64,000 nt of DNA from Oceanihabitans iliipiscarium (GTDB lineage: Bacteria; Bacteroidota; Bacteroidia; Flavobacteriales; Flavobacteriaceae), in NCBI RefSeq assembly GCF_042686125.1, contig NZ_JBHUOV010000002.1, positions 186,001-250,000 on the forward strand. The letters run 5' to 3'. Below, piece by piece: positions 53,201 through 60,806 of this stretch (position 1 is its first letter; the number at the start of each line of letters is the position of its first letter). The notes beneath the pieces were generated by a model, which saw only the letters and a list, made by a program, of their open reading frames with translations, did no database searches and was not told where the DNA came from. A program made the translations under genes and the position numbers.

Positions 53201-54580
53201 AAAAACTATAAGGATAATCAATTGACCAAAAAACGCTGCATTCATCATCTTTTTTGAAGCGTTAGAAGCAACTTTATCACGCTCCTTGGCTGTAAGCTGT
53301 TTCTTTTTCAGAACTTGTGATGCTATTAGGAATACTGTACTTTCTACTATAATTACCGCTCCATCTACTATAATTCCAAAATCGATGGCTCCTAAGCTCA
53401 TTAGGTTTACCCAAACATCGAATACGTTCATCAAAATAAATGCGAATAATAAAGACAACGGTATGGTTGAAGCTACAATTAAACCACCTCGCCAATTTCC
53501 TAATAAAAAGATAAGTACAAAAATGACTATTAATGCGCCTTCAATAAGATTAGTTGTAACTGTTGAGGTTGTTTCACCAATCAATTTACTTCGGTCTAAT
53601 AATGGTTCAATAATGACGCCTTCTGGCAATGACTTTTCAATTTCTGCCATTCGTTCTTTTACATTTGCGATAACATCGTTAGAATTTGCTCCTTTTAGCA
53701 TCATCACCAAACCACCTACAACTTCGCCTTCACCATCTTGGGTTAATGCACCATAACGAATAGCAGAACCGAATTGTACCGTAGCAATATCACCAATAGT
53801 TACGGGAATATTATTGATATTCTTAACCGTGATTTTTTTAATGTCCTCTAAACTTCTCACCAAGCCTTCCCCACGAATAAAATTAGCTTGATGGTTTTTT
53901 TCGATATATGCGCCACCTGTATTTTGATTATTGGCTTCGAGTGCATTGAACACATCTGTAATGGTTAAACCAATGGCGTTTAAATCGTTTGGGTCAACAG
54001 CTACTTCATATTGTTTAATTTTACCACCTATGGCGTTCACCTCAACCACGCCTTCAACCATTGCCATTTGACGCTGTACAATCCAATCTTGCATTGAGCG
54101 TATATCGGCAATGTTATATTTATCTTTAAACTCTGGTGCTACTTTTAAAGTGTATTGATAAATTTCTCCTAAGCCTGTTGAAATTGGTCCCATAGTAGGC
54201 TCACCAAAGCCAATAGGAATTTGTTCTTTGACTTCGTTTAGTTTTTCAGCAACTAATTGACGTGGTAGATATGTTCCTATATCATCATCAAACACAATGG
54301 TAACCACAGATAACCCAAATCTAGAAATTGACCTAATTTCTTGTACATCAGGCAAGTTACTCATTGCAACTTCGATTGGATAGGTTACAATCTGCTCAAT
54401 ATCTTCTGTACCTAAATTTGGTGCTTGTGTAATTACCTGCACTTGATTATTTGTAATATCTGGAACAGCATCTATGGGTACTTTGGTCATACTCCAAATA
54501 CCTGCTCCGATTATGGTAAGCGTAAGCAAACCAATAATGAATTTGTTATTGATTGAAAAATCAATGATTTTATTAATCAT
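50246..54580 (-). CDS. CzcA-type heavy-metal RND pump fused to a TolC/CzcC-like outer-membrane factor
   Basis: 1444 residues. Residues 1-1035 are a complete HME-RND pump (CzcA/CusA family) with 12 helices, two large periplasmic loops and the proton-relay motif DFGIIVDGAVIIVE in helix 4; this motif type is linked to divalent metals (Zn, Co, Cd, Ni). Residues 1044-1444 are an OMF-like domain of the CzcC/TolC type (alpha-hairpin repeats such as ISLQEAVKLSKSNYPLLKQKQ). At the join, residues 1044-1064 form a textbook signal peptide (MITATVVFLLLFGFSAQSYAQ), starting with an ATG at 51451. The domain could be cleaved off or translated separately. Fusions of this size are common in Bacteroidota. Confidence 0.9.
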   Translation of the reverse strand: MINKIIDFSINNKFIIGLLTLTIIGAGIWSMTKVPIDAVPDITNNQVQVITQAPNLGTEDIEQIVTYPIEVAMSNLPDVQEIRSISRFGLSVVTIVFDDDIGTYLPRQLVAEKLNEVKEQIPIGFGEPTMGPISTGLGEIYQYTLKVAPEFKDKYNIADIRSMQDWIVQRQMAMVEGVVEVNAIGGKIKQYEVAVDPNDLNAIGLTITDVFNALEANNQNTGGAYIEKNHQANFIRGEGLVRSLEDIKKITVKNINNIPVTIGDIATVQFGSAIRYGALTQDGEGEVVGGLVMMLKGANSNDVIANVKERMAEIEKSLPEGVIIEPLLDRSKLIGETTSTVTTNLIEGALIVIFVLIFLLGNWRGGLIVASTIPLSLLFAFILMNVFDVWVNLMSLGAIDFGIIVDGAVIIVESTVFLIASQVLKKKQLTAKERDKVASNASKKMMNAAFFGQLIILIVFLPILALQGIEGKMFKPMALTFIFAMIGAMVLCLTYVPMMSALVLRAPKNDKKSYGDRFVHWVEDKYQPLLVSALRKGKWVIGIAVVLFGITVFMFTRMGGEFIPQLDEGDIAFHAILKPGSSLTETIETTTKIEQIVKAKFPEVEKIVSRIGVAEVPTDPMPMDFADIFVILKPKSEWTTVSSKEELIEEMKEAVEIIPGVNYEFTQPIEMRFNELLEGIREDIAVKLYGEDINILAQKAEEISKIIADTEGIGDMRAEATKGLPQMTITYNRNKLAQYGLQINTLNQTVQSSFAGGTAGVIFEGEKRFDLVVRLSAQNRKDISDVQNLYINLPSGAQIPLREVADVSYKAGPMQISRDNTNRRTYVGINVRGRDVKSLVTEIKSKLDAELQLPSGYFIRYGGAFENLERASNRLQTVVPIALLLIFILIYFALKSLPQTLMIYIAIPMATIGGVVALWLRDMPFSISAGVGFIVLFGVAVLNGLVMISGLNELKDEGVTNLKDRIVEGTKRRIRPIMLTAFTDVLGFLPMAISLSAGAEVQRPLATVVIGGLLTSTLLTLFVLPILYHWVENKSFTFKPNKKMITATVVFLLLFGFSAQSYAQKIRDTLPEISLQEAVKLSKSNYPLLKQKQLEIAKQEQLKVTAYNFGTTQIFTGGEEIDSGNGIYTTIGIGQSNIDVFGIGSKMKLQEQRIQLAQKGFQLSELELELEVKKAWSKCYQMKRNFNLYKELDSIYSKFEQAVALNYEVEAISKLEYSAAKNQAFQIQNKKAQAYSDYLIALQQFNLWLVSEEIFTVSDEFDVAMNVAIETFTINNHPLYSMSQNILDNAEAEYKVAKADNLPKFNLQGGLQKVNGNSGFYSYQAGISIPFLSGSNKAQIRSAKIDKEIAETNVVFKKQEVQSRFVQAKENYIKWKTSWEFYKDQVLPLTKEQKTGALLAYREGEIDYTAFTQLIKEAIQSELEAQTALVNYLESTFQLQYFNQ
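51435..51451 (-). other. Possible internal start of a separate OMF polypeptide
   Basis: The ATG at 51451 begins a 401-codon segment with a complete signal peptide inside the fused gene. The preceding minus-strand bases (AATAAGAAA) are A-rich as in normal starts of this genome. Whether it is used is unknown. Confidence 0.35.
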
Positions 54581-54673
54581 AGAAAATGTATTAATTCAGT
54601 TAAAAAAAAATGTAAATGCTTCCATGAAAATGAAAACATCATGAAAGGATAAAGCTATCCTGTAAAAACTGAA
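54581..54673 (-). other. Structured 93-base leader between DUF6660 and czcA
   Basis: AATTCAGTT (54593-54601) and AACTGAATT (54667-54675) close a domain holding two hairpins on the minus-strand RNA: AGGATA..TATCCT (54646-54661) and CATGA..TCATG (54623-54643). A run of nine T follows the second hairpin on the minus strand (54602-54610). It may be an attenuator or a fold that sets czcA translation; not tested. Confidence 0.35.
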
Positions 54674-54985
54674 TTATACTTGTGGTGGTTGCCAGATATT
54701 GGAATGAAAATCAAATCTATAATTTGACTGATAGGTAGATATTAATTGAGTGGGGATTTTTCTAAAATTTAATAACTCAAATGTCGCTAAAGGCACATGA
54801 GTGATTGAGATACCACAACAATTGCAAATACAAGTAGCTGGACAGGAATCGTCACTATCTTCTTGATGATTATGTTCAGTACTAATTTCATCGTGTTGTT
54901 GGTCTTCTAAATTTTGACCATCAGAACAAGGCATTGCAGATAATGCCAATATTAATATAGCTAATATGAATGCTAAAAATTTCAT
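54674..54985 (-). CDS. DUF6660-type small secreted Cys/His-rich protein
   Basis: 103 residues: signal peptide (1-21) then a mature part with HDEISTEHNHQEDSDDSC, in which His and acidic residues precede the Cys cluster CPATCICNCC; these could bind metal. This is the pattern of the DUF6660 family that comes before czcA-type pumps in Bacteroidota. It ends with LLNFRKIPTQLISTYQ and a short aromatic tail. Suggested role: periplasmic metal sensing or binding (inference). It heads the czcCBA-fur operon; a -7 box sits only 6 bases upstream of the ATG. Confidence 0.78.
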   Translation of the reverse strand: MKFLAFILAILILALSAMPCSDGQNLEDQQHDEISTEHNHQEDSDDSCPATCICNCCGISITHVPLATFELLNFRKIPTQLISTYQSNYRFDFHSNIWQPPQV

Positions 54986-54990
54986 TAAAG

Positions 54991-54998
54991 CAAAGATA
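54991..54998 (-). promoter_or_regulatory. Candidate -7 box (TATCTTTG) for the czc operon
   Basis: Minus-strand match to TAnnTTTG. It ends 6 bases from the DUF6660 start codon, so the mRNA would have almost no leader. The operator-like element 55011-55031 covers the -33 area. Confidence 0.45.
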
Positions 54999-55007
54999 TA
55001 AAATTAA

Positions 55008-55031
55008 TTGTGCAATGGTTGTGCAAATAAT
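55008..55031 (-). promoter_or_regulatory. Operator-like element of the czc operon (copy 1)
   Basis: Two direct copies of TTGTGCAA (55008-55015 and 55019-55026) exactly one helical turn (11 bases) apart, just upstream of the -7 box. The segment from 55011 matches 48613-48633 at 17 of 21 positions. Shared by the two zinc/cadmium transcription units, it should be the binding site of a common regulator, most simply the Fur-family protein in the operon. Confidence 0.6.
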
Positions 55032-55051
55032 TTATAGTATTTCTATATAAT

Positions 55052-55083
55052 AAAAAAGAGCCTTCCGAAAAAGACTCTTTTTT
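55052..55083 (-). terminator. Terminator of the HMA lipoprotein gene
   Basis: Stem AAAAAAGAG / CTCTTTTTT (nine pairs, with a short extension by CTT/AAG) and T-rich flanks, 9 bases past the stop. Confidence 0.75.
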
Positions 55084-55091
55084 ATATTTGC

Positions 55092-55535
55092 TTAATGGTC
55101 GTGACCTGAATGGTTATCATCCTTTTTATCTTCACCAGACTGATTCATCATCATTTCGTGGTCATATTTGCAACACCCTGGTAAACCATCATATGCTCCT
55201 TCATCGCCAGCTACTTTTTCGGTATCATAACCTGAAGCTGCTATTGCTTTATGAATTGCCATCATATCCGTTTTAGAGTCATCGAAGGATACATCAATTT
55301 TCTTTTTTTCTACGTCCCATGTTGCGCTTGAAACACCTTCAACACCATTTGCTGCTTTTTCTATTGTGTTTTTACACATTCCACAATTTCCTCTTACACC
55401 AAATGACGCATCTGTCATAGCCATATCACTAGACATTTCTGTTGTTGTGGTTTCCGCATCTTTTTTTGTTTGACCATTACAGCTCGTTAAACCCATTGCT
55501 GCAATTACAGCAAAACTTAAAATTACTTTCTTCAT
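55092..55535 (-). CDS. HMA-domain lipoprotein (MerP-like), Cys/His-rich
   Basis: 147 residues. Lipoprotein signal with lipobox GLTSC (Cys19), an HMA domain around residues 45-110 with metal motif GNCGMC (Cys51 and Cys54), then a Met/His/Cys tail (LPGCCKYDHEMMM and NHSGHDH). It is probably a periplasm-facing copper-binding chaperone or scavenger. It ends the copper part, downstream of the CusB-like gene by 38 bases, and has its own terminator. Confidence 0.85.
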   Translation of the reverse strand: MKKVILSFAVIAAMGLTSCNGQTKKDAETTTTEMSSDMAMTDASFGVRGNCGMCKNTIEKAANGVEGVSSATWDVEKKKIDVSFDDSKTDMMAIHKAIAASGYDTEKVAGDEGAYDGLPGCCKYDHEMMMNQSGEDKKDDNHSGHDH

Positions 55536-55573
55536 TGTTTTAAAATTTAATTAATATATATTTAGTTTAATAA

Positions 55574-57346
55574 TTATTCTATAATTTGTTTTACTTCTCC
55601 ACAGGTTAGCATTGCATCACCAAAATATGGATTGATTACTTTTTTCTCTTTACTTAGCCAATATGCTCCATTGTTATTATCTGCCATAGGACAAAATTCT
55701 ACATAGACTTTTTCATTGACACCATATATCTGAATCGCACTAATTAAATGCGATGAGAGGTGCTTAAAATGATTTCGTTGTTCTTTAATATCTGATGTTT
55801 TTGAAATTGATGATGCAGATATTTTAATTTCATTTTCTAATGACATCCAATGATTATGTGCCTCATTATTGACTAATTGTTTCATATCAACTTTAGATAA
55901 ATTTTTCAATAGCTTTTTTGATTCTGCCATTACATTATTTGAATCATCTTTAACTAAAGCATCTTTCAATTTGATGTAATCATTAAAAACTACTTTCAAT
56001 TGATTTTGAAAGTCGGTTGATACTTTTATGCGTTCATTCATATTGGAATGATTCTCATTGTTTACCGAAGCCGTCTCTTCCATTCCAAGGTGTCCCTCGT
56101 GACCAGTCATCACTTTACCACCTTCTTTATTCATCATTGATTTTTTTCCTTGCAATTGAGCTGCTGCATCTACCGTAAACGTTCCATTTGTAACTATTTC
56201 ATCACCATTGTTTAAACCCTCTAATACCTCGTAGCTATCTCCAATTTGATTGCCTAATGTAATCTTACGCATTTCAAAAACAGGTTGATTGAGATTAACT
56301 TTTAGATACACTACAGAACGCTCTCCTGTCCATAAAACAGCCGATGATGGTATTATTAATATTTTTTCATTACTCGAAGCTATTCCTTTAATTTTTCCTT
56401 CAACAAACATTCCTGGTTTAAATACCTCATCTTTATTATTAAGCACAACTCTTAATTTTATAGTTCTTGTTCTGGTATCTAAAACGGGGTCTATAAAATC
56501 TACTTTAGATTTAAATTCTTTATTGGCATATGCGTTGGTAGTTATAGTAATCTCTTGTCCTTTTTTAAACAAATTGATTTGATTTTCATACACATCAAAA
56601 TTTGCCCAAACGATATTTAGATTTGCAATTTTAAGCAAAGGTTGACCTTGTTTAATATAGTCTCCTTGTTCAACTAATTTTTCCAAAACTGTACCCGAAA
56701 CGGTTGCATATACAGGAACATTTTCATTGACCTTACCAGATGTTTCAATTTGATTGATTTGATTTTCAGAAAGCTTCCATAATTTCAATTTATTACGTAC
56801 TGCCTTGTATAAAGCTGGTTGCGATTCTTTTAAAGAAGCAGCTGTAATCAATTCTTGTTGAGCTGCATACAATTCTGGTGAATAGATGGTTGCCAGTAGT
56901 TGACCTTTTCTCACTTCTTCGCCTGTAAAACTAACATTAAGACGTTCAATTCTTCCAGAAAAATAACTGACTTGAACTGCATTAGCTTCTTCATTTTCAA
57001 CAATCTTTCCAGATAATTTGATAGTATTATCTTCTATTTTATCATTCCCAACTTTAGACGTTTGAATGTTTGCCAATGCCATAGCATTTTCAGTAAGTTT
57101 GAATTGGTCTGCTAATAAACCTTCAGAGCTACTTTCCGCAGGTATTAGGTCCATCCCACAAATTGGGCAATCACCAGATTCAGGTTGCATAATTTGAGGA
57201 TGCATTGAACAGGTCCACATTTGATTAGTTTCTGCAACAGTATCGTGGTTGTGGTCTGTTTTTTTATTAGATGAATTTCCAAAAAGAAGCCAACCTAATA
57301 GCAGTCCGATAGCTAATATTCCGATGTAAATTACATATTTTTTCAT
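55574..57346 (-). CDS. CusB-type RND adaptor with heavy-metal-binding and DUF3347 domains
   Basis: 590 residues, longer than usual. After an N-terminal helix comes a heavy-metal-binding domain (WTCSMHPQIMQPESGDCPICGMDLIP in short blocks TCSMHPQ and CPICGMDLIP, about residues 44-70), then the membrane-fusion-protein core (about 100-395), and a C-terminal DUF3347 domain (about 430-590, with HNHWMSLE, EFCPMA and AMLTCGE). It should link a copper RND pump to the outer membrane and bind copper itself. No CusA-like pump follows; the CzcA downstream has its own adaptor. The stop of CopB is 3 bases upstream. Confidence 0.87.
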   Translation of the reverse strand: MKKYVIYIGILAIGLLLGWLLFGNSSNKKTDHNHDTVAETNQMWTCSMHPQIMQPESGDCPICGMDLIPAESSSEGLLADQFKLTENAMALANIQTSKVGNDKIEDNTIKLSGKIVENEEANAVQVSYFSGRIERLNVSFTGEEVRKGQLLATIYSPELYAAQQELITAASLKESQPALYKAVRNKLKLWKLSENQINQIETSGKVNENVPVYATVSGTVLEKLVEQGDYIKQGQPLLKIANLNIVWANFDVYENQINLFKKGQEITITTNAYANKEFKSKVDFIDPVLDTRTRTIKLRVVLNNKDEVFKPGMFVEGKIKGIASSNEKILIIPSSAVLWTGERSVVYLKVNLNQPVFEMRKITLGNQIGDSYEVLEGLNNGDEIVTNGTFTVDAAAQLQGKKSMMNKEGGKVMTGHEGHLGMEETASVNNENHSNMNERIKVSTDFQNQLKVVFNDYIKLKDALVKDDSNNVMAESKKLLKNLSKVDMKQLVNNEAHNHWMSLENEIKISASSISKTSDIKEQRNHFKHLSSHLISAIQIYGVNEKVYVEFCPMADNNNGAYWLSKEKKVINPYFGDAMLTCGEVKQIIE

Positions 57347-57349
57347 GTC

Positions 57350-59401
57350 TTAATTATTTAGTTCTCTTTTTAATAGTTGCGCATTTATTGCACATATAAT
57401 TGTACTAATACTCATTAATGCCGCTCCAAAAGCTGGACTAATCATTAATCCAGGAATAAAACCAGTTGCTAAAGGTAAAGCGACAATATTATAGCCCGTA
57501 GCCCATACTAAATTTTGCACCATCTTACGATAGGTGGCTTTTCCAAAAAGTATCAAATTTGCAATATCGTTTGGGTTACTATCTACTAAAACAATATCTG
57601 CAGTTTCAGCTGCTACATCTGTTCCTGAACCAATAGCTATTCCAACATCAGCCTGAGCCAAAGCAGGCGCATCATTGACACCATCGCCAGTCATTGCAAC
57701 AAATTCTCCCTTGGATTGAAGTTCTTTGATTTTATCTTGCTTTTGGTCTGGCAAAACTTCTGCCATAAAATCATCAAGACCTAACTTAACAGCTACATCT
57801 TTGGCGACTTTTTCATTATCTCCAGTTAATAATGATACTTTTATATTGTTTTTTTGAAGAGTTTTTATGGCTCCAAATGAACTTTCTCTTATTTCATCAG
57901 CAAAAGTTACAAAGCCAATCACTTCATCATCTACTATAGTAAAGATTTTGGTTTCAATTCCCTCGTCTATATCTTCAGCTACATCTTTGCTTAATTGTTG
58001 CATAAGTACATAGCCACCTGCTTGTACTTTCTTACCATTGACTGTGCCACTAACACCAACACCTGCATTGTATTTAAAATTGACTACTGTAGGGATTTTA
58101 ATTTTTTCTTCTTTTGCTTTTCTCCTTAATCCTTTGGAAATATGATGCTCTGATGGACTCTCAACTGCTGTTGCGTATTTTAGCAATTCTGTTTTATCGT
58201 AATTAGATGACAATGGAACAATACGAACAACTTCGTGAGAACCTTTAGTAAGAGTTCCTGTTTTATCAAAAACTATGGTTGATATTTTACGTGAGTTTTC
58301 AAAGGCAGTTCTATTACGTATCAATAAGCCATTTTTTGCAGAAATACTAGTAGAAATTGCAGCTACTAAAGGAACAGCTAACCCTAAAGCGTGTGGACAA
58401 CAAATAACCATAACAGTTACCATTCGCTCTAAAGCAAAAGACAGGTCTTTACCTAAACTTAACCAAATAAAGAAAGTTCCGAAACCCAATACCAATGCAA
58501 CAACAGTTAGCCATTTTGCCGCAACATCGGCTAATCTTTGTGTTTTAGATTTTTGTTTTTGTGCAGATTGAACCATATTAATCACTTTGGATAAATAGGT
58601 TTCTTCTCCGATACCTTTCACTTTTACTTTTATAACGCCATTACCATTAATAGCACCACCAATAACCTCTTCACTTATAGTCTTTCTTACAGGCTTACTT
58701 TCGCCAGTTAGCATACTTTCGTTGAGGTCGCTTTCACCTTCTACGATTATTCCATCAGCGGGAACTTTCTCTCCAGGTTTAATTAATATAATATCATCTT
58801 GTTTTAACTCATTAATTTTTATTTTTCTTGTTTGGTCTCCATCAACTAAATTGGCTTCATTGGGCATTAATGCTGCCAATGCTTCTAAGGCTTTACTTGC
58901 ACCCAAAATGGAACGCATTTCTAACCAATGACCAATTAACATTACATCGATAAGCGTTGCTAATTCCCAAAAGAAAGTTTTACCCTCAAACCCAAAAATA
59001 ACTGCTACACTATAAAAATAAGCAGCAGAAATAGCCACTGCTATTAGAGTCATCATTCCAGCAGACTTTTTCTTTAACTCACTAAAAAATCCTTTTAAAA
59101 ATGGTAAACCACCAAAGAAATATATAATGCTTGATAAGACAAAAAGTAGATAGTTTGCGCCAGTAAACTGCCAATTAACTCCTAACCATTGTTGAATCAT
59201 TGGCGATAGCAGCAAAACTGGAATAGTTAGAATAGTTGAAACCCAAAAACGTTTTTTAAAATCTTCAATCATCATTTTATGATGGTCGTGTCCCATCTTA
59301 CCATGAGCAGGATTATGACCAGAGTGTTCCATTTCTACTTTGTCAGTATTCAAATTAGAATGGTTCATTTTGCTATGGTCGTGATGTTCGTGATTTTCCA
59401 T
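57350..59401 (-). CDS. Copper P1B-3-type ATPase, CopB-like
   Basis: 683 residues. The metal-binding transmembrane motif is CPHALGLAVPL (CPH, as in P1B-3/CopB ATPases); DKTGTLTKGSHEV, GDNEKVAKD and GDGVNDAPALAQAD are the phosphorylation and hinge motifs. The N-terminal tail (about 45 residues: HEHHDHSKMNHSN and HSGHNPAHGKMGHDHHKM) is His/Met-rich and replaces the HMA domain. It exports copper (or silver) from the cytoplasm. It follows the AAA_28 gene by 10 bases. Confidence 0.92.
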   Translation of the reverse strand: MENHEHHDHSKMNHSNLNTDKVEMEHSGHNPAHGKMGHDHHKMMIEDFKKRFWVSTILTIPVLLLSPMIQQWLGVNWQFTGANYLLFVLSSIIYFFGGLPFLKGFFSELKKKSAGMMTLIAVAISAAYFYSVAVIFGFEGKTFFWELATLIDVMLIGHWLEMRSILGASKALEALAALMPNEANLVDGDQTRKIKINELKQDDIILIKPGEKVPADGIIVEGESDLNESMLTGESKPVRKTISEEVIGGAINGNGVIKVKVKGIGEETYLSKVINMVQSAQKQKSKTQRLADVAAKWLTVVALVLGFGTFFIWLSLGKDLSFALERMVTVMVICCPHALGLAVPLVAAISTSISAKNGLLIRNRTAFENSRKISTIVFDKTGTLTKGSHEVVRIVPLSSNYDKTELLKYATAVESPSEHHISKGLRRKAKEEKIKIPTVVNFKYNAGVGVSGTVNGKKVQAGGYVLMQQLSKDVAEDIDEGIETKIFTIVDDEVIGFVTFADEIRESSFGAIKTLQKNNIKVSLLTGDNEKVAKDVAVKLGLDDFMAEVLPDQKQDKIKELQSKGEFVAMTGDGVNDAPALAQADVGIAIGSGTDVAAETADIVLVDSNPNDIANLILFGKATYRKMVQNLVWATGYNIVALPLATGFIPGLMISPAFGAALMSISTIICAINAQLLKRELNN

Positions 59402-59411
59402 TTATGTAAGT

Positions 59412-59957
59412 TTAAAGATTATTTAAAATATAATTTACTCTTTCTTCTGGTTTTAAAACTGGGACAGTAATAACAGGAAAAGGAAGTGATTTATATACAT
59501 CAGTAATTAGATTATGTATTTTGATTTGGTCATCCGAGTTTTCAAGTCTAGCATAGTCATTTATTAATGGAAGCCTCTCAAGTATAAATGTCTTTTTATA
59601 ACTAACATTATTCATGGCATCCTTAAGTATTTGGTCTACTTCTAATTCTAAAAAACGATAATATGCCAAAGCATCTGGTATAGCTCTATCAAGAAATACG
59701 ATATCTTCTGGATTTATTGATGCTTCTTGTTCAATTTGCATATCCAATATCCCTAACTGAAATTTTCTTTTATTACTTCTCATTTCTTCAACTGTTTGTC
59801 CTTCAGTACGCATTGTATCTATATAATGTCTAGCATGTTCAATAGTAGTTTTGTAACCTTTATCTTGAAGCATATTGATAGTAGTAGTTTTACCACTACT
59901 TGGTCCACCTGTAATTACATACCAGTTTGTTTCTATTCTGTTTTTATTTCCTTCCAT
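59412..59957 (-). CDS. AAA_28-family P-loop NTPase
   Basis: 181 residues. Walker A ITGGPSSGKTTTINML at residues 16-31, a kinase-like lid region (FLDRAIPDALAYYRFLE) and a TFILERLPLIND strand. The family (NadR-like, thymidylate kinase-related) includes nucleotide and small-molecule kinases of uncertain substrate. It follows the ATP-cone nuclease gene by 5 bases. Frequent in Bacteroidota metal islands, from memory. Function not known. Confidence 0.8.
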   Translation of the reverse strand: MEGNKNRIETNWYVITGGPSSGKTTTINMLQDKGYKTTIEHARHYIDTMRTEGQTVEEMRSNKRKFQLGILDMQIEQEASINPEDIVFLDRAIPDALAYYRFLELEVDQILKDAMNNVSYKKTFILERLPLINDYARLENSDDQIKIHNLITDVYKSLPFPVITVPVLKPEERVNYILNNL

Positions 59958-59962
59958 ATATT

Positions 59963-60805
59963 CTAAGTATTACACAATTCGTTAGCTTCTTTAAGAATAC
60001 TTTTCCTTTTTAATTCATTTATTCCTTCTATTTCTAATATAGAAGGCTTTTCACATAGCTCTTTGCATAAAACAATTCCGCTATTCAATAAATTTTGCTT
60101 TTCTTTTTTTGTTAAGCTGGTAAGACAAGTAATTGGATGTAGTCTAGAACTATCTATTCTACCTTTAAGATTATTATCCGCAGGATAATCCCAACTTACA
60201 AGTCCCAGTCCCGCACATTTACCATATTGGATGGCATCAGAAGAAAGTCGTGTATTAGTATATACCCATCCCTTATGTAATTTCAGAGAATGCTCTTTTT
60301 GTTTTAACCATTGCCTTTCTAAATCTTTAAATCTTGAGTTTATATATAGTGGAATTTTTACATTACAGAACCTACCTTGGACACTATGGAATTTACATTC
60401 AATCAAATAATGTTCATTTTCTTTTAAAGCTGTTACATCAACTTCGTGAGTTACACAATGACCTTGCATTATAACACCAACGTTTACATCGAAATATCCT
60501 TCGTGTTCAAGGATTTTACCTACAAATTTTTCAAAAGGATATCCAGTTGGTCCTAATTCCATAATTGCCTTTTTGAGTTTGTATCTTGCGGAACTAGATT
60601 TCGACTTCCTTTTCAACATCTCATATGCTATTTTATATATCTCCTTGGTGGTCATTCCATCCTTTAGAGTATTTAGGACTTCTTTAGCAATTTGTGATAC
60701 GACTTCCTCATTTGCCTTTGAATGTCTTAATGACCTAACAAGCTTATCTATATTAAAAGCTTCAACCTCTCCTGAGTATTTAACAATATTAATTTTTTTG
60801 TTCAT
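59963..60805 (-). CDS. ATP-cone plus PD-(D/E)xK nuclease-like protein
   Basis: 280 residues. Residues 1-85 are an ATP-cone (IVKYSGEVEAFNIDKLVRSLR and MTTKEIYKIAYEML), the nucleotide-sensing domain of ribonucleotide reductases and NrdR. Residues 90-205 are a restriction-endonuclease-type core: Asp123 (HEVDVTAL), Glu136 and Lys138 (YLIECKFH). A winged C-terminal helical part follows. Nucleotide-gated DNA cleavage is plausible. Co-transcribed (5 bases) with AAA_28 and 1 base after the Usp gene, in a copper cluster. An unusual place for a nuclease. Confidence 0.82.
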   Translation of the reverse strand: MNKKINIVKYSGEVEAFNIDKLVRSLRHSKANEEVVSQIAKEVLNTLKDGMTTKEIYKIAYEMLKRKSKSSSARYKLKKAIMELGPTGYPFEKFVGKILEHEGYFDVNVGVIMQGHCVTHEVDVTALKENEHYLIECKFHSVQGRFCNVKIPLYINSRFKDLERQWLKQKEHSLKLHKGWVYTNTRLSSDAIQYGKCAGLGLVSWDYPADNNLKGRIDSSRLHPITCLTSLTKKEKQNLLNSGIVLCKELCEKPSILEIEGINELKRKSILKEANELCNT

Positions 60806-60806
60806 T

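Noticed and set aside
50246..54580. Assembly error joining two genes
   Set aside because: The frame is intact and fusions of this size are known in Bacteroidota, so a real fusion is preferred; the internal signal peptide is reported as a finding.
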